Part shown: positions 1-8,639 of the stretch, piece after piece
How positions within the stretch are numbered: position 1 is the first letter of the stretch
How the letters are laid out: each line of letters starts with the position of its first letter
NCBI GenBank assembly: GCA_041559015.1
Contig: JBFFED010000002.1
Span: 16,714-80,713 of the forward strand
Direction of reading: 5' to 3'
Length of the DNA: 64,000 nucleotides
Source of the DNA: COMBO-56-21 sp041559015
GTDB lineage: Archaea > Thermoplasmatota > Thermoplasmata > UBA10834
The notes under the pieces: generated by a model
What the model saw: the letters and a program-made list of their open reading frames with translations, nothing else
Database searches by the model: none
What the model was told of the DNA's origin: nothing
Program-made: the position numbers and the translations under genes

Positions 1-1157
1 CCAAGATAGTCGGTCTGATAGTCGTTGGGGTCGCCCTTGGCCCGAGCGTGTCAGGGTTCATCAACATCGATCAGTCGGGAGGCGACGACCTCCTGTCACT
101 CCTCGCGGGTTTCGGGGCGATCATCATGCTGTTCATGATCGGCCTCGAGTTCAACATCAGGGACATATACACAGGCAAGAATATGATGATAGCACTCGGG
201 GGGATTGTCCTCCCGTGGCTGGGCGGGTTTCTGCTCGCTGAGATCTTGCTGCCTGATTCCGGCCTCGGCGCCACCAGGCTCGCGCAGTCCGTGTTCGTCG
301 GGACGGCTCTGGTCGCGACGAGCGTCGCGATAACTGCAGGTGTTCTCCGCGAGATGGGCCTTCTCTCCTCGTCTATCGCCAAGACGGTGCTCGGGGTCGC
401 TGTCGTGGATGATGTCCTCGGGATGATAGTCCTCGCGATATCCGCAGGAATCGCCAGCGAGGGCGGCCTGGACGTCGAGAACCTGTTCTGGATATCTGTC
501 GCAGCCGTCCTGTTCGTGACCGTCGGGGCCTATGTCGGAATCAAGTTCTTCACGAAGTTCATCGGAGCGGTCGAGCGTCGGGGCATCTCGTACGGGCTTG
601 TGGAGAGCGGGTTCATGCTGGCGCTGGCTTTCGCGTTCCTGTACGCGTTTGTGTCGGAGTACATCGGCATATCCAAGATCGTAGGAGCCTTCATTGCCGG
701 CACGAGCTTCTCAGGGTGCGAATACCGGAAGCAGTTCAAGCAGGGGATAACCTTCCTGGAGTGGGCGTTCGCCCCGATATTCTTCATATCCCTCGGGGTG
801 CTTGTGGACATCAGGCTGCCGCTCGAGATATGGTTCTTCGCGCTCGCTCTGGCGGCGGTCGCAATCCTCTCGAAGGTGATCGGGGGAGGCATCCCGGCGC
901 GTCTCCTGGGAATGACCTCTCGAGAGTCAATGGCCGTGGGCCTCGGGATGTCTCCCAGGCTCGAGGTAGCGATGATCATCGCCCTCTTCGGCCTGACCGA
1001 GGGGATTATCGACTCTCGCATATACTCGGTGATCATAATCATGGGCCTGATCACCGTCATCGTGGCGCCGTATCTCCTCCGGAGAACCGCCGCGAAGATA
1101 CCGAGGGGTCCGCCGGGGTCACCTGAGGATGCGGTGTGCGAACTCAATCCAGGCTGA
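1..1157 (+). CDS. Kef-type cation/proton antiporter (CPA2 family), 5' partial
   Basis: The reading frame is already open at base 3 and its first residues (GLIVVGVALGPS) are the conserved first helices of CPA2 antiporters, so the start lies before the window. About 384 residues are visible, almost all hydrophobic helices. They include the family's ion-path region (VVDDVLGMIVLAI) and a late FAPIFFISLGVLVD motif. The family exchanges Na+ or K+ for H+ across the cytoplasmic membrane. The protein ends just after the membrane domain with no TrkA-N nucleotide-binding domain, so it is the short, unregulated form. It converges on the histidine kinase gene with about 30 bp between stops. Family confident; ion not determined. 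Confidence 0.9.
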   Translation, partial: KIVGLIVVGVALGPSVSGFINIDQSGGDDLLSLLAGFGAIIMLFMIGLEFNIRDIYTGKNMMIALGGIVLPWLGGFLLAEILLPDSGLGATRLAQSVFVGTALVATSVAITAGVLREMGLLSSSIAKTVLGVAVVDDVLGMIVLAISAGIASEGGLDVENLFWISVAAVLFVTVGAYVGIKFFTKFIGAVERRGISYGLVESGFMLALAFAFLYAFVSEYIGISKIVGAFIAGTSFSGCEYRKQFKQGITFLEWAFAPIFFISLGVLVDIRLPLEIWFFALALAAVAILSKVIGGGIPARLLGMTSRESMAVGLGMSPRLEVAMIIALFGLTEGIIDSRIYSVIIIMGLITVIVAPYLLRRTAAKIPRGPPGSPEDAVCELNPG

Positions 1158-1186
1158 CCTCGGGCCCGGGCCAGCGCTCGCATCCA

Positions 1187-3103
1187 TCAACCGCTTGGCT
1201 GGCGCTCGTCTTGTGGTGCGCCGACGAACCTGTACGCTCCCTTGGGCACTCGTATCTCGAACCTGGCCCCTTTTCCAGGGACCCCGTTCTCACAGATCGA
1301 GATGTTCGTAATCCTGAGTATCTCCGAGGATAGGAACAGGCCCCGGGATCGTCTTCCGGTCGTGCTGTCCCTGCTGAACAGGGCCTTCTTTCGTTCTTCG
1401 CTTACGCCGACGCCGTTGTCCTCCATCACGATCATCAGCCCCTCGGAATCCTCAGAGTAGCTGGCTGAGATTTGGGTGCAGGACTGCCCGTGCCTCAGAG
1501 AGTTGCTCATCAGGTTGTGGAACACCTTCGGAAGCATCGGGTCCGCAAAGACCTCGACCCCCTCGAGGTCGACCCTCAGGTCCTTTCCAGAGAGGTCGAG
1601 CCCGGCCTTCGCGGTTTCGAAAGCCCTTCCTATGTCAACCCATTCGGGCTTGTTGACGCCCACATCCTCGTATTCGCTCATGAACCTGAAGAACGCTGTG
1701 AGGTTGTCCGTCAACACCTCGGCCTTCTGGAGGTAGTTGTTCACTGCGGGGTCATTCGACACTTCCTTCGCCATGTACAGGAGTCCCTTCTGCACGGTCA
1801 TGAGGTTCATGGCGTCGTGCCTGGTTATCGAGGCCAGCACCGCCAGCTTCTTGTTGACCTTCTCGAGATCCTCGGTCCGTTCCTTGACTCTCTTGTCAAG
1901 GTCCGCGTACAGCGATTCCAGGTCGGCGGTCATCTCATTGAACGAATTCGCAAGGCGTCCGAATTCATCGGAGCGGGTCACGGTGATTCTCTTGTCGAGT
2001 CCGCCCTTGGCCATACTCCGGGTCGCTGTCTCCAGTTCAACGAGGGGGGCCGTAACCAGGCGCGAGACGTAGACTGCTAGGGTGGTGGCGAATATTATCG
2101 TGAGCAATGCCACGGCGAGCAGGCGCAACTGGAGATCGGTTGCGGGACCAAGGACCTCAGCCTCTGCATGACTCAGGATCACAATCCATCCGTGGCCATC
2201 GTATTCCAGGTAACCAGTCGTGGTCGCATACGAGAAGAGCCTGTCCCCACCTCCTTCTACCTCGGAGAAGTGCCCTCTATCCGCTGAGATCTGTTCGAAG
2301 AATGGAAGTGTCGACACATTCTCGAATACGGTATACGCTCTGGACGAGAATATCAGCCTGCCATCAGGCGCCACTATCTTGAGTTCGCTCGTCTCGTAAC
2401 CGAGCGCGGTCAGCTCGATGTCTTTCGCAAGCGTCAGGATGTTGACAACGGCCTTGGCGGCGCCTATCGTCTGACCGGTACTGTTGCGCACGGGCATGCA
2501 CGCGCAAACGCCATAGATACCTGAGCTCTCGTCATAGCATATGTTGCTGATCGTGAATTCGCCTGTCTGGGAAGAAATCCACCAATCCTCATCGCTCTGC
2601 TTGAAATCTGTCGTGCGGCCCGTAGCTGCGACTAAGGCCCCGTACTTGTTCGTGACTATGACCTCTCCGAAGACCTCCATCCCGTGTCCTGAGACGTAGT
2701 GCTCGATGAGCTCAGTCCTGAGGTGTTCAGAAATGTTGTTTCCCAGGATATCTTCCATGCATTCAGGGGTCACGTCCAACGGCGCCGATATCCATTCCTC
2801 ATCGATCTGGTCTATGTACGCCAGCGGGTCCTCCATGGCGTCGTACGCAACGTTCGAATCGTTCACCGCGGCGACGATTCGGTAGTCGCTCAAGATCGTG
2901 AGCGCTTCGTGCCCTCTCATGTAGATCATCCTGTCCATCAAGTTGGCCAGGCTTTCCGCGATCGCCTCTGAGGCGCGGCCGACGCCCTCTGCGAGCGCAT
3001 CCCTGCTCTCGAAGGAAGAGTAGAGGGCGAACGACGCTATCATTAGGATCAGGGCGATGGAGCCCGCCATGAGCTTAATGCCCACTCTTGACAGGATGCG
3101 CAC
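1187..3103 (-). CDS. Membrane sensor histidine kinase (dCache-HAMP-HATPase)
   Basis: A 638-residue two-component sensor. Helix 1 (about residues 9-30) is followed by about 290 extracellular residues resembling a double Cache ligand-binding domain. A second helix (about 327-348), HAMP linker, coiled coil, phospho-acceptor region (ITRHD, His about 429) and HATPase domain follow, with N box (HNLMSNSLRHG), MEDNGVGV and SRGLFLSS. Start is GTG with AAGGAA nine bases upstream. It lies 14 bp after the solute-binding protein gene and is almost certainly co-transcribed. No receiver-domain protein is nearby, so its output is unknown. The operon order suggests the binding protein presents ligand to this sensor. 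Confidence 0.9.
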   Translation of the reverse strand: MRILSRVGIKLMAGSIALILMIASFALYSSFESRDALAEGVGRASEAIAESLANLMDRMIYMRGHEALTILSDYRIVAAVNDSNVAYDAMEDPLAYIDQIDEEWISAPLDVTPECMEDILGNNISEHLRTELIEHYVSGHGMEVFGEVIVTNKYGALVAATGRTTDFKQSDEDWWISSQTGEFTISNICYDESSGIYGVCACMPVRNSTGQTIGAAKAVVNILTLAKDIELTALGYETSELKIVAPDGRLIFSSRAYTVFENVSTLPFFEQISADRGHFSEVEGGGDRLFSYATTTGYLEYDGHGWIVILSHAEAEVLGPATDLQLRLLAVALLTIIFATTLAVYVSRLVTAPLVELETATRSMAKGGLDKRITVTRSDEFGRLANSFNEMTADLESLYADLDKRVKERTEDLEKVNKKLAVLASITRHDAMNLMTVQKGLLYMAKEVSNDPAVNNYLQKAEVLTDNLTAFFRFMSEYEDVGVNKPEWVDIGRAFETAKAGLDLSGKDLRVDLEGVEVFADPMLPKVFHNLMSNSLRHGQSCTQISASYSEDSEGLMIVMEDNGVGVSEERKKALFSRDSTTGRRSRGLFLSSEILRITNISICENGVPGKGARFEIRVPKGAYRFVGAPQDERQPSG

Positions 3104-3117
3104 CTGGCGCGATTCCT

Positions 3118-4248
3118 TCAGAGGTATCTGAGCGCACCCCCCTCTATCATGGCCCTGTGGATTGGCACGTCGATATTGTGCAATCCTTGGCTGAGGGAGA
3201 CCACTCCGAGGAGTCCGGAGAAGACAAACCCATTGTCAAGCATTGCACGCAGATTCTCCCTCGACACTTCGCAGTCCGAGAGCAGGCCCCAAATGAGCCT
3301 CATGACGTCGGCTCCGATGGCACCCTGGTGAGTCAGAGGACGTCCGTAGCGGCTCTGGAACTCGGTCGCGAACTGGTCATCGGCCGTGGCGCTGGGCATG
3401 TATATCGTGGGCACGTTGACGAAGCATCCCTGGGCATCTGGTAGCGCCCATGTGGATGGTATGGACGCCCCTACGGAGCATATGGTAACCCCTCCGTAGC
3501 CACTTGAATTGAGCTCGGCCAATATCGCAGGGTAGTGTATCCTTAACCCGACGGCAAACACCGCCTCGTTGTCCGCCACGCTCGCGACGGCCTCCGAGAA
3601 GTCCGAGCAGTTCTTCTGGAAGCTATGTGATTCGACAGTGCCGTTCAGCGCTTCGAATCTCTCTGTCAACCTGGCCATCGCGGCATACCCGTATCCATCT
3701 TCCATGTACAGGATGCCCAGGGAGCGGACGCCCGATTCTTCAATGGTCTTCATGGCAGAGTCCGCTTCGTCCGTGGGCGTGATGTAGTATCTGAAGGCCC
3801 ACTCCTTCCCGTCGGTCAGATCCTCAGGCGACGCTCCCACCGAGATGAGCACCACTTCTCGCTCCTCGGCGACCTCGGCCATCTGGGCCGCCCCCTCCCT
3901 CGTGGCCGTGACGATGGCCAGGGGATGATATTTCTCCTCTGCCTCGATGAACTTGCTCAATGCGATTTCGGGGTTGGACTGGCAGTCCTCGATGACGAGC
4001 CGTATGCGCATCCCGTTGATACCGCCCCATCTGTTGAGTTCCTCGGTGATCATGGACATGGAATCTCCTATCTCCACGAGATACGAGGCTATTCCAGTGA
4101 GCGGGATCATCGCGACTATGGTGACAGTCGGCCTGGAGACCCCTGAGAGGACCCATGCAGCGGAGAGTGCGAGCGCGGCCACCGCGACGGCTCCTATCAC
4201 AACGGTTGCCCGACGCGCAGGCCGCCGCTCACCCTGGTCCCCACTCAA
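3118..4248 (-). CDS. Extracellular solute-binding protein, branched-chain amino acid type
   Basis: About 376 residues: a short basic N-terminus, one hydrophobic anchor (about residues 14-38), then a Peripla_BP_6/LivJ-like fold starting VTIVAMIPLTGIASYLVEIG. GASPEDLTDGKEWAFR and the tail region VFSGLLGVVSL fit the same family. I chose the TTG at 4248 because GGAGGGG lies eight bases before it; a TTG at 4263 is also open. No permease or ATPase gene is adjacent. The next gene, 14 bp downstream, is a histidine kinase, so a sensory rather than transport role is inferred. Anchoring by an uncleaved N-terminal helix would keep it at the outer membrane face. Confidence 0.85.
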   Translation of the reverse strand: MSGDQGERRPARRATVVIGAVAVAALALSAAWVLSGVSRPTVTIVAMIPLTGIASYLVEIGDSMSMITEELNRWGGINGMRIRLVIEDCQSNPEIALSKFIEAEEKYHPLAIVTATREGAAQMAEVAEEREVVLISVGASPEDLTDGKEWAFRYYITPTDEADSAMKTIEESGVRSLGILYMEDGYGYAAMARLTERFEALNGTVESHSFQKNCSDFSEAVASVADNEAVFAVGLRIHYPAILAELNSSGYGGVTICSVGASIPSTWALPDAQGCFVNVPTIYMPSATADDQFATEFQSRYGRPLTHQGAIGADVMRLIWGLLSDCEVSRENLRAMLDNGFVFSGLLGVVSLSQGLHNIDVPIHRAMIEGGALRYL

Positions 4249-4580
4249 GGTGGTCCCCTCCAACCCGCGTTCTCAATACGGACTATCAGAATGGTTCCCG
4301 ACATTGTCCCGCTCGCTCGTGCCCGTGCCGAGTGTCATCTACACTTCGTGAGCTTCAGAGTCAGCCAACTCGCTAACAGATGCCCTGCCGGATATCGAAG
4401 GTATCTCCAAAGCCTAATGTTTTCGCCGGAACATATGGCGTTGTTTTGGCAAATCTTCAAGTACCTGTCTTGGGAGAAGCCCTGTTGTGTGCGAGACTGC
4501 TGTGCACGTGCTGGCTTGGGACGCGATTATGCATTAACGAATGTAAGGCGATTCCCCAGCGCTGCGCCATCCAGATTGAC
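4249..4580. other. Intergenic stretch without a recognisable gene
   Basis: I see no coding sequence here with family-like residues. The stretch separates the start of the solute-binding protein operon from the flavodoxin pseudogene and probably holds the operon promoter, but no TATA-like box is clear. Confidence 0.5.
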
Positions 4581-4776
4581 TTAGGATCCGTGGGGCTGTG
4601 CCCCCCAGCTTCTCTTGAGACTCTGCAGCATATCCTTTGCGAACTGCCTAGCCTGCTCGATGCCTGTCCCGACCATGGTTCCCTTCATGCCCTTCCACCC
4701 TGAGCTCATCGGCTACCGCCTCCGCCACTGTCTTGGTGTTGCCGCAGTAACTGTCTCAGACTGCCACTCCTTTCAT
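4581..4776 (-). pseudogene. Decayed flavodoxin with internal deletion, in-frame stop and frameshift
   Basis: On the minus strand an ATG at 4776 opens MKGVAV, then a TGA, then in the same frame DSYCGNTKTVAEAVADEL, which matches the FMN-phosphate loop and first helix of flavodoxins. After a frame change the DNA reads GWKGMKGTMVG, then TGIEQARQFAKDML, then a stop at 4581. That resembles a flavodoxin C-terminal helix. The middle (roughly 80-100 residues) is missing. The intact flavodoxin gene starts 82 bp away on the other strand, so this is probably a dead paralogue left beside it. No long ORF covers it. Confidence 0.75.
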
Positions 4777-4815
4777 GACCGATGCCCCGAGATTCCGTAT
4801 GATGGTGCGTGGAAC

Positions 4816-4825
4816 TTGTTATATC
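4816..4825 (+). promoter_or_regulatory. TATA-like box for the flavodoxin gene
   Basis: TTGTTATATC lies about 33-42 bases before the GTG start at 4858, which would give a transcript start near 4847 and a leader of about ten bases. Confidence 0.4.
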
Positions 4826-4857
4826 GGACGTTGCGGTTCCGTGACAGGGGCGAGAAT

Positions 4858-5355
4858 GTGAAAGTGCTAGTCTCTTACATGTCGTCGACGGGCAACACGA
4901 AGAAGATCGCTGAGGCAATCTACGGAGAGATCACGGCTGACAAGGAGATCAAGCCAGTGAGCGAGGTCGAGAGTCTCGAGCCGTATGACCTGACATTCCT
5001 GGGGTTCCCAACCCACGGATACGGCCCCGACAAGAAGACCAAGGCCATCCTGGAGAAGCTCTGCAAGGACAAGAAGAAGGTTGCGCTGTTCGTGACCCAC
5101 GCGGCTCCTGAGAGCGAGCCGGAGGTCGCGGAATACGTGGCGAAGTTCAAGCAGGCCGCCTCAGGCGCAGAGATAGTCGGTGCATACAACTGTCAGGGCC
5201 AGCTCGCATCTGGAGTGAAGTTCATCATGAAGATCTCTCCCAACAAGAAGTTGAGGTCGGATGCCAAGAGGGACAACAGCAAGGGGCAGCCGGACGGGAA
5301 GCGGATTGAGAAGGCCAAGGCGTTTGCCAGAGAGACGATTGCCCAAATGACTTGA
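4858..5355 (+). CDS. Flavodoxin
   Basis: A 165-residue flavodoxin. It begins MKVLVSYMSSTGNTKKIAEA, and SSTGNT is the FMN-phosphate loop. FLGFPTHGYGP and the later region with GAYNCQGQL fit the flavin-contact loops. The frame stays open upstream to 4615, but those residues are not flavodoxin-like. The GTG at 4858 begins exactly at the first strand and has a TATA-like box at the right distance. Flavodoxins are soluble one- or two-electron carriers. Partners are not evident, though aldehyde:ferredoxin oxidoreductase and Hdr-like genes lie elsewhere in the window. The C-terminal third is unusually Lys/Arg-rich. Confidence 0.9.
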   Translation: MKVLVSYMSSTGNTKKIAEAIYGEITADKEIKPVSEVESLEPYDLTFLGFPTHGYGPDKKTKAILEKLCKDKKKVALFVTHAAPESEPEVAEYVAKFKQAASGAEIVGAYNCQGQLASGVKFIMKISPNKKLRSDAKRDNSKGQPDGKRIEKAKAFARETIAQMT

Positions 5356-5457
5356 CCCCCGCGCACGGGTCCCGCGCCGCATCTTGATATCGAGGGGGTG
5401 GAAACCCTTCCATCAAACCACTTCTTCTCTCCGACTCAGGCGCTTCCTCTCATCGCC

Positions 5458-5937
5458 TCATGGTGACGCCAGGATGGCGTTGACGAACTGCTCCACCTTG
5501 GCCTGCCATCCGTCCTCTAGAGGCCCCTTCAAGCCAGTGACATGTATCTTGCCGTCGACGACCTTCTTCAGCCCCTTCGCCTGGAGTACCTCGTTCATCC
5601 TCGGGATGACCTGCTGACACTTTCCCAGCTCCTCCTCGCTCGGCATGTTCCCGGCCTTGTCCGGCTGGGGGTTCATCTCAGTGACAAGTATCGCATAACG
5701 CGACCCTGGAGGCAGGTCGATCTTCTTGAGGAACTTCCGCATGCCCCCGATGGGCTTCCCAAACCTGCCGGGGGAACTGAACAGGTACAGGTCCGCAGGC
5801 GATATCTCCTTGGGCTTGACGTCCTTCACGTGGTGGACGTCGACGGAAACCCCCCTCGCCTCCACGATCCTCTTGAATTCCTCTGCAACCTTTGCTCCAT
5901 TACCGTATTCCGATGCATGATAGTACTCGATCCTCAT
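5458..5937 (-). CDS. Flavodoxin-like protein, paralogue of the gene at 8640
   Basis: A 159-residue flavodoxin-fold protein. The N-terminus has HASEYGNGAKVAEEF, an FMN-loop variant ending GNG rather than GNT. The centre has LYLFSSPGRFGKPIGGMRKF, where the second flavin loop should lie. The gene at 8640 encodes a close paralogue with the same blocks in the same order, including DLY(L/V)FSSPGRFGKPIG and a C-terminal LKGPL(E/Q)(D/E)GW. Flavin binding is inferred from fold; an electron-carrier or quinone-reductase-like role is possible. It is monocistronic and converges on the flavodoxin gene at 4858. Confidence 0.8.
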   Translation of the reverse strand: MRIEYYHASEYGNGAKVAEEFKRIVEARGVSVDVHHVKDVKPKEISPADLYLFSSPGRFGKPIGGMRKFLKKIDLPPGSRYAILVTEMNPQPDKAGNMPSEEELGKCQQVIPRMNEVLQAKGLKKVVDGKIHVTGLKGPLEDGWQAKVEQFVNAILASP

Positions 5938-5999
5938 GACAACCCCTCTTCACTTCTACATCTGATTGACATAGTCCTATCCTAAGGTTCTGGCCGTTC

Positions 6000-6278
6000 T
6001 CAGACCCCTTCCCTGACCTCCTTCTGGTGGTTCTTCTTGACTGCTGGCGCTGCCCGTCTTCCGACGAAGAAGCCAATCGCCATGGATATCAGGCCGATGA
6101 GAGCGCTCCCCAGGCTGCAGCTCTGAGCGCTGACATAGAAATCATATTGCACAGGGTCCAGGGCTCTCTCCTCCTCGCTCATCGCATTTGCCTGGCCTAC
6201 TGCCCATACGGTCGCGGCAATCCCGCTCAGCAGGAACACCATGCCTACCACTATCATCGCGATTCCCAGAGGTCTCAT
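6000..6278 (-). CDS. Small two-helix membrane protein
   Basis: A 92-residue protein with two hydrophobic helices (about residues 3-27 and 57-78), a hydrophilic loop between them and a basic tail. The frame is open further upstream, but the ATG at 6278 overlaps the stop of the preceding gene by one base (TGATG) and starts directly at the first helix, so it is the likely start. It is the last gene of a three-gene operon with overlapping ends. I do not recognise the family and infer only a membrane location and a link to the product of the gene before it. Confidence 0.65.
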   Translation of the reverse strand: MRPLGIAMIVVGMVFLLSGIAATVWAVGQANAMSEEERALDPVQYDFYVSAQSCSLGSALIGLISMAIGFFVGRRAAPAVKKNHQKEVREGV

Positions 6279-6934
6279 CAGGCTCTCCTCCTCGGCTCTG
6301 GTGTTGTGCCCTCGATTCCGGAGTCTTGCGAAAGGTTCGGGTCCGCCTCTAGAGGGAGCGTTGCTGCTCGTGATTCCTGGACACCATCCAGTGAGATCTC
6401 GAGCTTCGCGTATGCCCTCGCGCGTGGCATGAACGCCAGGGCGAGTATGACGATCCCGAGTAGGGCGAAAGTCACCTGCAGGAACCGCGGGAAGCCCTCC
6501 GGGGAGCCGATGTAGTAGACCTCCACGATGATCCACGCTATGAGTATGATCCCCGTGGCCGCGGCTGCCGTCCAGGCCCAGTTCTGCCCGGTCCACCTGT
6601 TTATCGCGTCCGTCCAGTTCCACCTCGGGAGCTTCCAGAGGCCGTATATGATGAAAATCGGCAGGATTCCGTAGCAGATCACGAAGAACAATCCCACGAT
6701 AAGGAAGTCCCCGACCGGGGTACCCTCGAGGATGGACGTATCCATGTCATGGGTACCTCCCGACGGGTCCCTTACGAACTGCATCCCGCTGGCAAACCCG
6801 AAGAAGGCCAGCACAGCCTCCAGCACTATCAGGGCCGTGATCGAGATGGGCCTGACCTTGCCACCCTTCAGGGCGGGCTCCCCTTGTGCGTTCTTGTCTC
6901 CTTTTCTCTCAGAATCCTCTCCACTCATGCTCAT
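6278..6934 (-). CDS. Hypothetical four-helix membrane protein
   Basis: 218 residues: a charged N-terminus of about 25 residues, then about four transmembrane helices (near residues 29-50, 75-100, 122-142 and 150-168), then a hydrophilic tail rich in Glu and Pro. It starts with ATG inside an ATGA overlap with the upstream gene and ends in a TGATG overlap with the downstream gene. Such tight coupling suggests the three products are made in fixed ratio. I do not recognise the family. Confidence 0.7.
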   Translation of the reverse strand: MSMSGEDSERKGDKNAQGEPALKGGKVRPISITALIVLEAVLAFFGFASGMQFVRDPSGGTHDMDTSILEGTPVGDFLIVGLFFVICYGILPIFIIYGLWKLPRWNWTDAINRWTGQNWAWTAAAATGIILIAWIIVEVYYIGSPEGFPRFLQVTFALLGIVILALAFMPRARAYAKLEISLDGVQESRAATLPLEADPNLSQDSGIEGTTPEPRRRA

Positions 6935-7404
6935 TCCTCCACTTGTTCATAACCTTCCTTTCTGCCACCTGTTCCTCGCGTCTCCCCATGCTCCTGTGAT
7001 CGAATGATCTCGACAACGGCACGGCACTCTCTTTCGACGTCGTCGGTCGCGATTTCCCGCTCGCACAACACCCAACAGCTGTCGTGGTGGTCCAGGGAGT
7101 ACCCTCTTTTTGCGAGGGTGTCGAGGACCTTGTTCACGCGTTCCAAGTCCGTCACCTTGGGCTGAGAGTCCTTCGCGAGGATACGCAGCGACACCTCTAT
7201 CCGGAACGAGATCGAAGTGCCAGGGGCAGCGTTCACCACGAGCCCTAGTCGGAAATGCTCGCGGGCTGCCACAGCTCGGTATGCTTCGTGGTCCTCCGAC
7301 GAGCGTGCCAGAGATGCCAACGAGTCCAGGTCAGTCAGATTGAGGCCTTCACCCTTCGCTTCCGCCTCGCCCTGAGCCGTTCCTTCTGGTGGTCTGCCGG
7401 TCAT
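6931..7404 (-). CDS. Hypothetical soluble protein, first gene of a membrane operon
   Basis: 157 residues with no transmembrane segment. The N-terminal 20 residues are low-complexity and Glu-rich. The centre (RLGLVVNAAPGTSISFRIEV) looks like beta strands and is followed by a helical region with one Cys pair (CWVLC). The last residues are Gly/Glu/Arg-rich. The stop overlaps the next start (ATGA). No motif identifies a function. Confidence 0.6.
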   Translation of the reverse strand: MTGRPPEGTAQGEAEAKGEGLNLTDLDSLASLARSSEDHEAYRAVAAREHFRLGLVVNAAPGTSISFRIEVSLRILAKDSQPKVTDLERVNKVLDTLAKRGYSLDHHDSCWVLCEREIATDDVERECRAVVEIIRSQEHGETRGTGGRKEGYEQVEE

Positions 7405-7585
7405 TTCCCGCTGCCTCTGATACCAGCAGACACCGCAAGGAGGATAATCTCATGTTCACGGGAGGCGGAAGAACATGGACATGGAACGGGCGGATGATGT
7501 CAACTTCCTCACACTTCGGGTTGTGGAAACGGACACCTGCCTGAGTACTGGCCGAGGCTTGAGGTCTATCTAGGAGGGGCGTTCC

Positions 7586-8515
7586 TCACTTCCTTGTACC
7601 CGCCCTATCACGGAGCATCCTGTCTCGCCAGGTCTCCTGCACCCAGCCGTCCTGAAGGAGCGTGGACAAGGTGTGGTCGACCCCCTCCATGCGGCCTATC
7701 TCCTCCATTATCTCCTTCTGCCTCATCACGGTCGGAGTCCAACTGTAGCACCCGAGGACGTCAAGGGGGTTGACGAACGAGGTGATGAATATCAGGGAGC
7801 CGCCGAAGCGGGCGTTCAGCCGGTTCCTTATCTGTCCGATGTCGGTGCCCGGCCTCACTTTGACCGCTGTCAGTGATGTTATGCCGGTGGAGTAGGCGGG
7901 GTTCCAGTCGAGGCCGAACTCTATAGCGCCGTCATCGATCATGCGGTCGAGGTGGCGTTTGACTGTGCGGGCTGAGAGGTTCAACTCCCTGGCGGTGTCC
8001 TCGACGGCCTTCCTGGAGTCCCCTTGGAGAGAGTGCACGATGCGGTAGTCGACGTGAGAGAGCTCAGGCGGGCCCGTATACCTCCTGTTGAGGACAGTAC
8101 CCCCGAAACTCACCTGTGATTCGATCGAGATGAGCGGATCTGCGATGCGTATCTTGTCCCTCAGGAATCTGGCGATCCCATCCAGGTCGTTCATCTCCCT
8201 GGGAATGAACGAGATGTTGAGGAAGTTCTCGCCTGCCGCCAGGACGACATAGACCATGTCGTTCTCGTTGAGGAGTTTCTTGACTTCTCTGTAGTCACGG
8301 ATCTCGGTCCTTCCAGAAGTGTATACCCGAATCGTCCGCAGATATTCAATTGAGAGAAACGATATGCAGCGGTGGATGACACCATCCTCTCTGAGGTGCT
8401 GCATCCTACGATGAGTGGCCTGGATGGATATGTTCAATCTGTCGGCCAGTTCACGGACAGGCATCCTTGAGTTCGCGAACAGCATCTGGCAGAGCCGGAT
8501 ATCGGTTTCGTCCAT
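7586..8515 (-). CDS. Double Lrp/AsnC-like transcriptional regulator
   Basis: 309 residues built as two winged-helix modules. The first HTH is near residues 3-50 (DIRLCQMLFANSRMPVREL, then ADRLNIS). A ligand-domain-like stretch follows, then a second HTH near residues 155-205 (DYRIVHSLQGDSRKAVEDTA, then RELNLSARTVKRHLDRM) and another alpha/beta region. Tandem AsnC-type regulators of this length are common in Euryarchaeota. A TATA-like box at 8541-8550 implies a leaderless or nearly leaderless mRNA. The neighbouring flavodoxin-like gene or the three-gene membrane operon are candidate targets, but nothing in the sequence proves it. Confidence 0.8.
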   Translation of the reverse strand: MDETDIRLCQMLFANSRMPVRELADRLNISIQATHRRMQHLREDGVIHRCISFLSIEYLRTIRVYTSGRTEIRDYREVKKLLNENDMVYVVLAAGENFLNISFIPREMNDLDGIARFLRDKIRIADPLISIESQVSFGGTVLNRRYTGPPELSHVDYRIVHSLQGDSRKAVEDTARELNLSARTVKRHLDRMIDDGAIEFGLDWNPAYSTGITSLTAVKVRPGTDIGQIRNRLNARFGGSLIFITSFVNPLDVLGCYSWTPTVMRQKEIMEEIGRMEGVDHTLSTLLQDGWVQETWRDRMLRDRAGTRK

Positions 8516-8540
8516 CCGGAATACGAATCCCTGGAACCGG

Positions 8541-8550
8541 TTATTAAAAC
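8541..8550 (-). promoter_or_regulatory. TATA-like box for the double Lrp-like regulator
   Basis: On the minus strand this reads GTTTTAATAA, centred about 30 bases before the ATG at 8515. The transcript would start within a few bases of the start codon. Confidence 0.5.
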
Positions 8551-8639
8551 CTGCGTTGTCTGCCCACAGTCAGCCTCTCTTGGATTGGAGGATTCCAGGG
8601 TGTTGCGCTCGTCAGGCCGACTCTGGCCAGGACACGTCA

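Noticed and set aside
4615..4857. N-terminal extension of the flavodoxin
   Set aside because: The extra residues are not flavodoxin-like and overlap the pseudogene; the GTG at 4858 begins the domain and has a TATA-like box.
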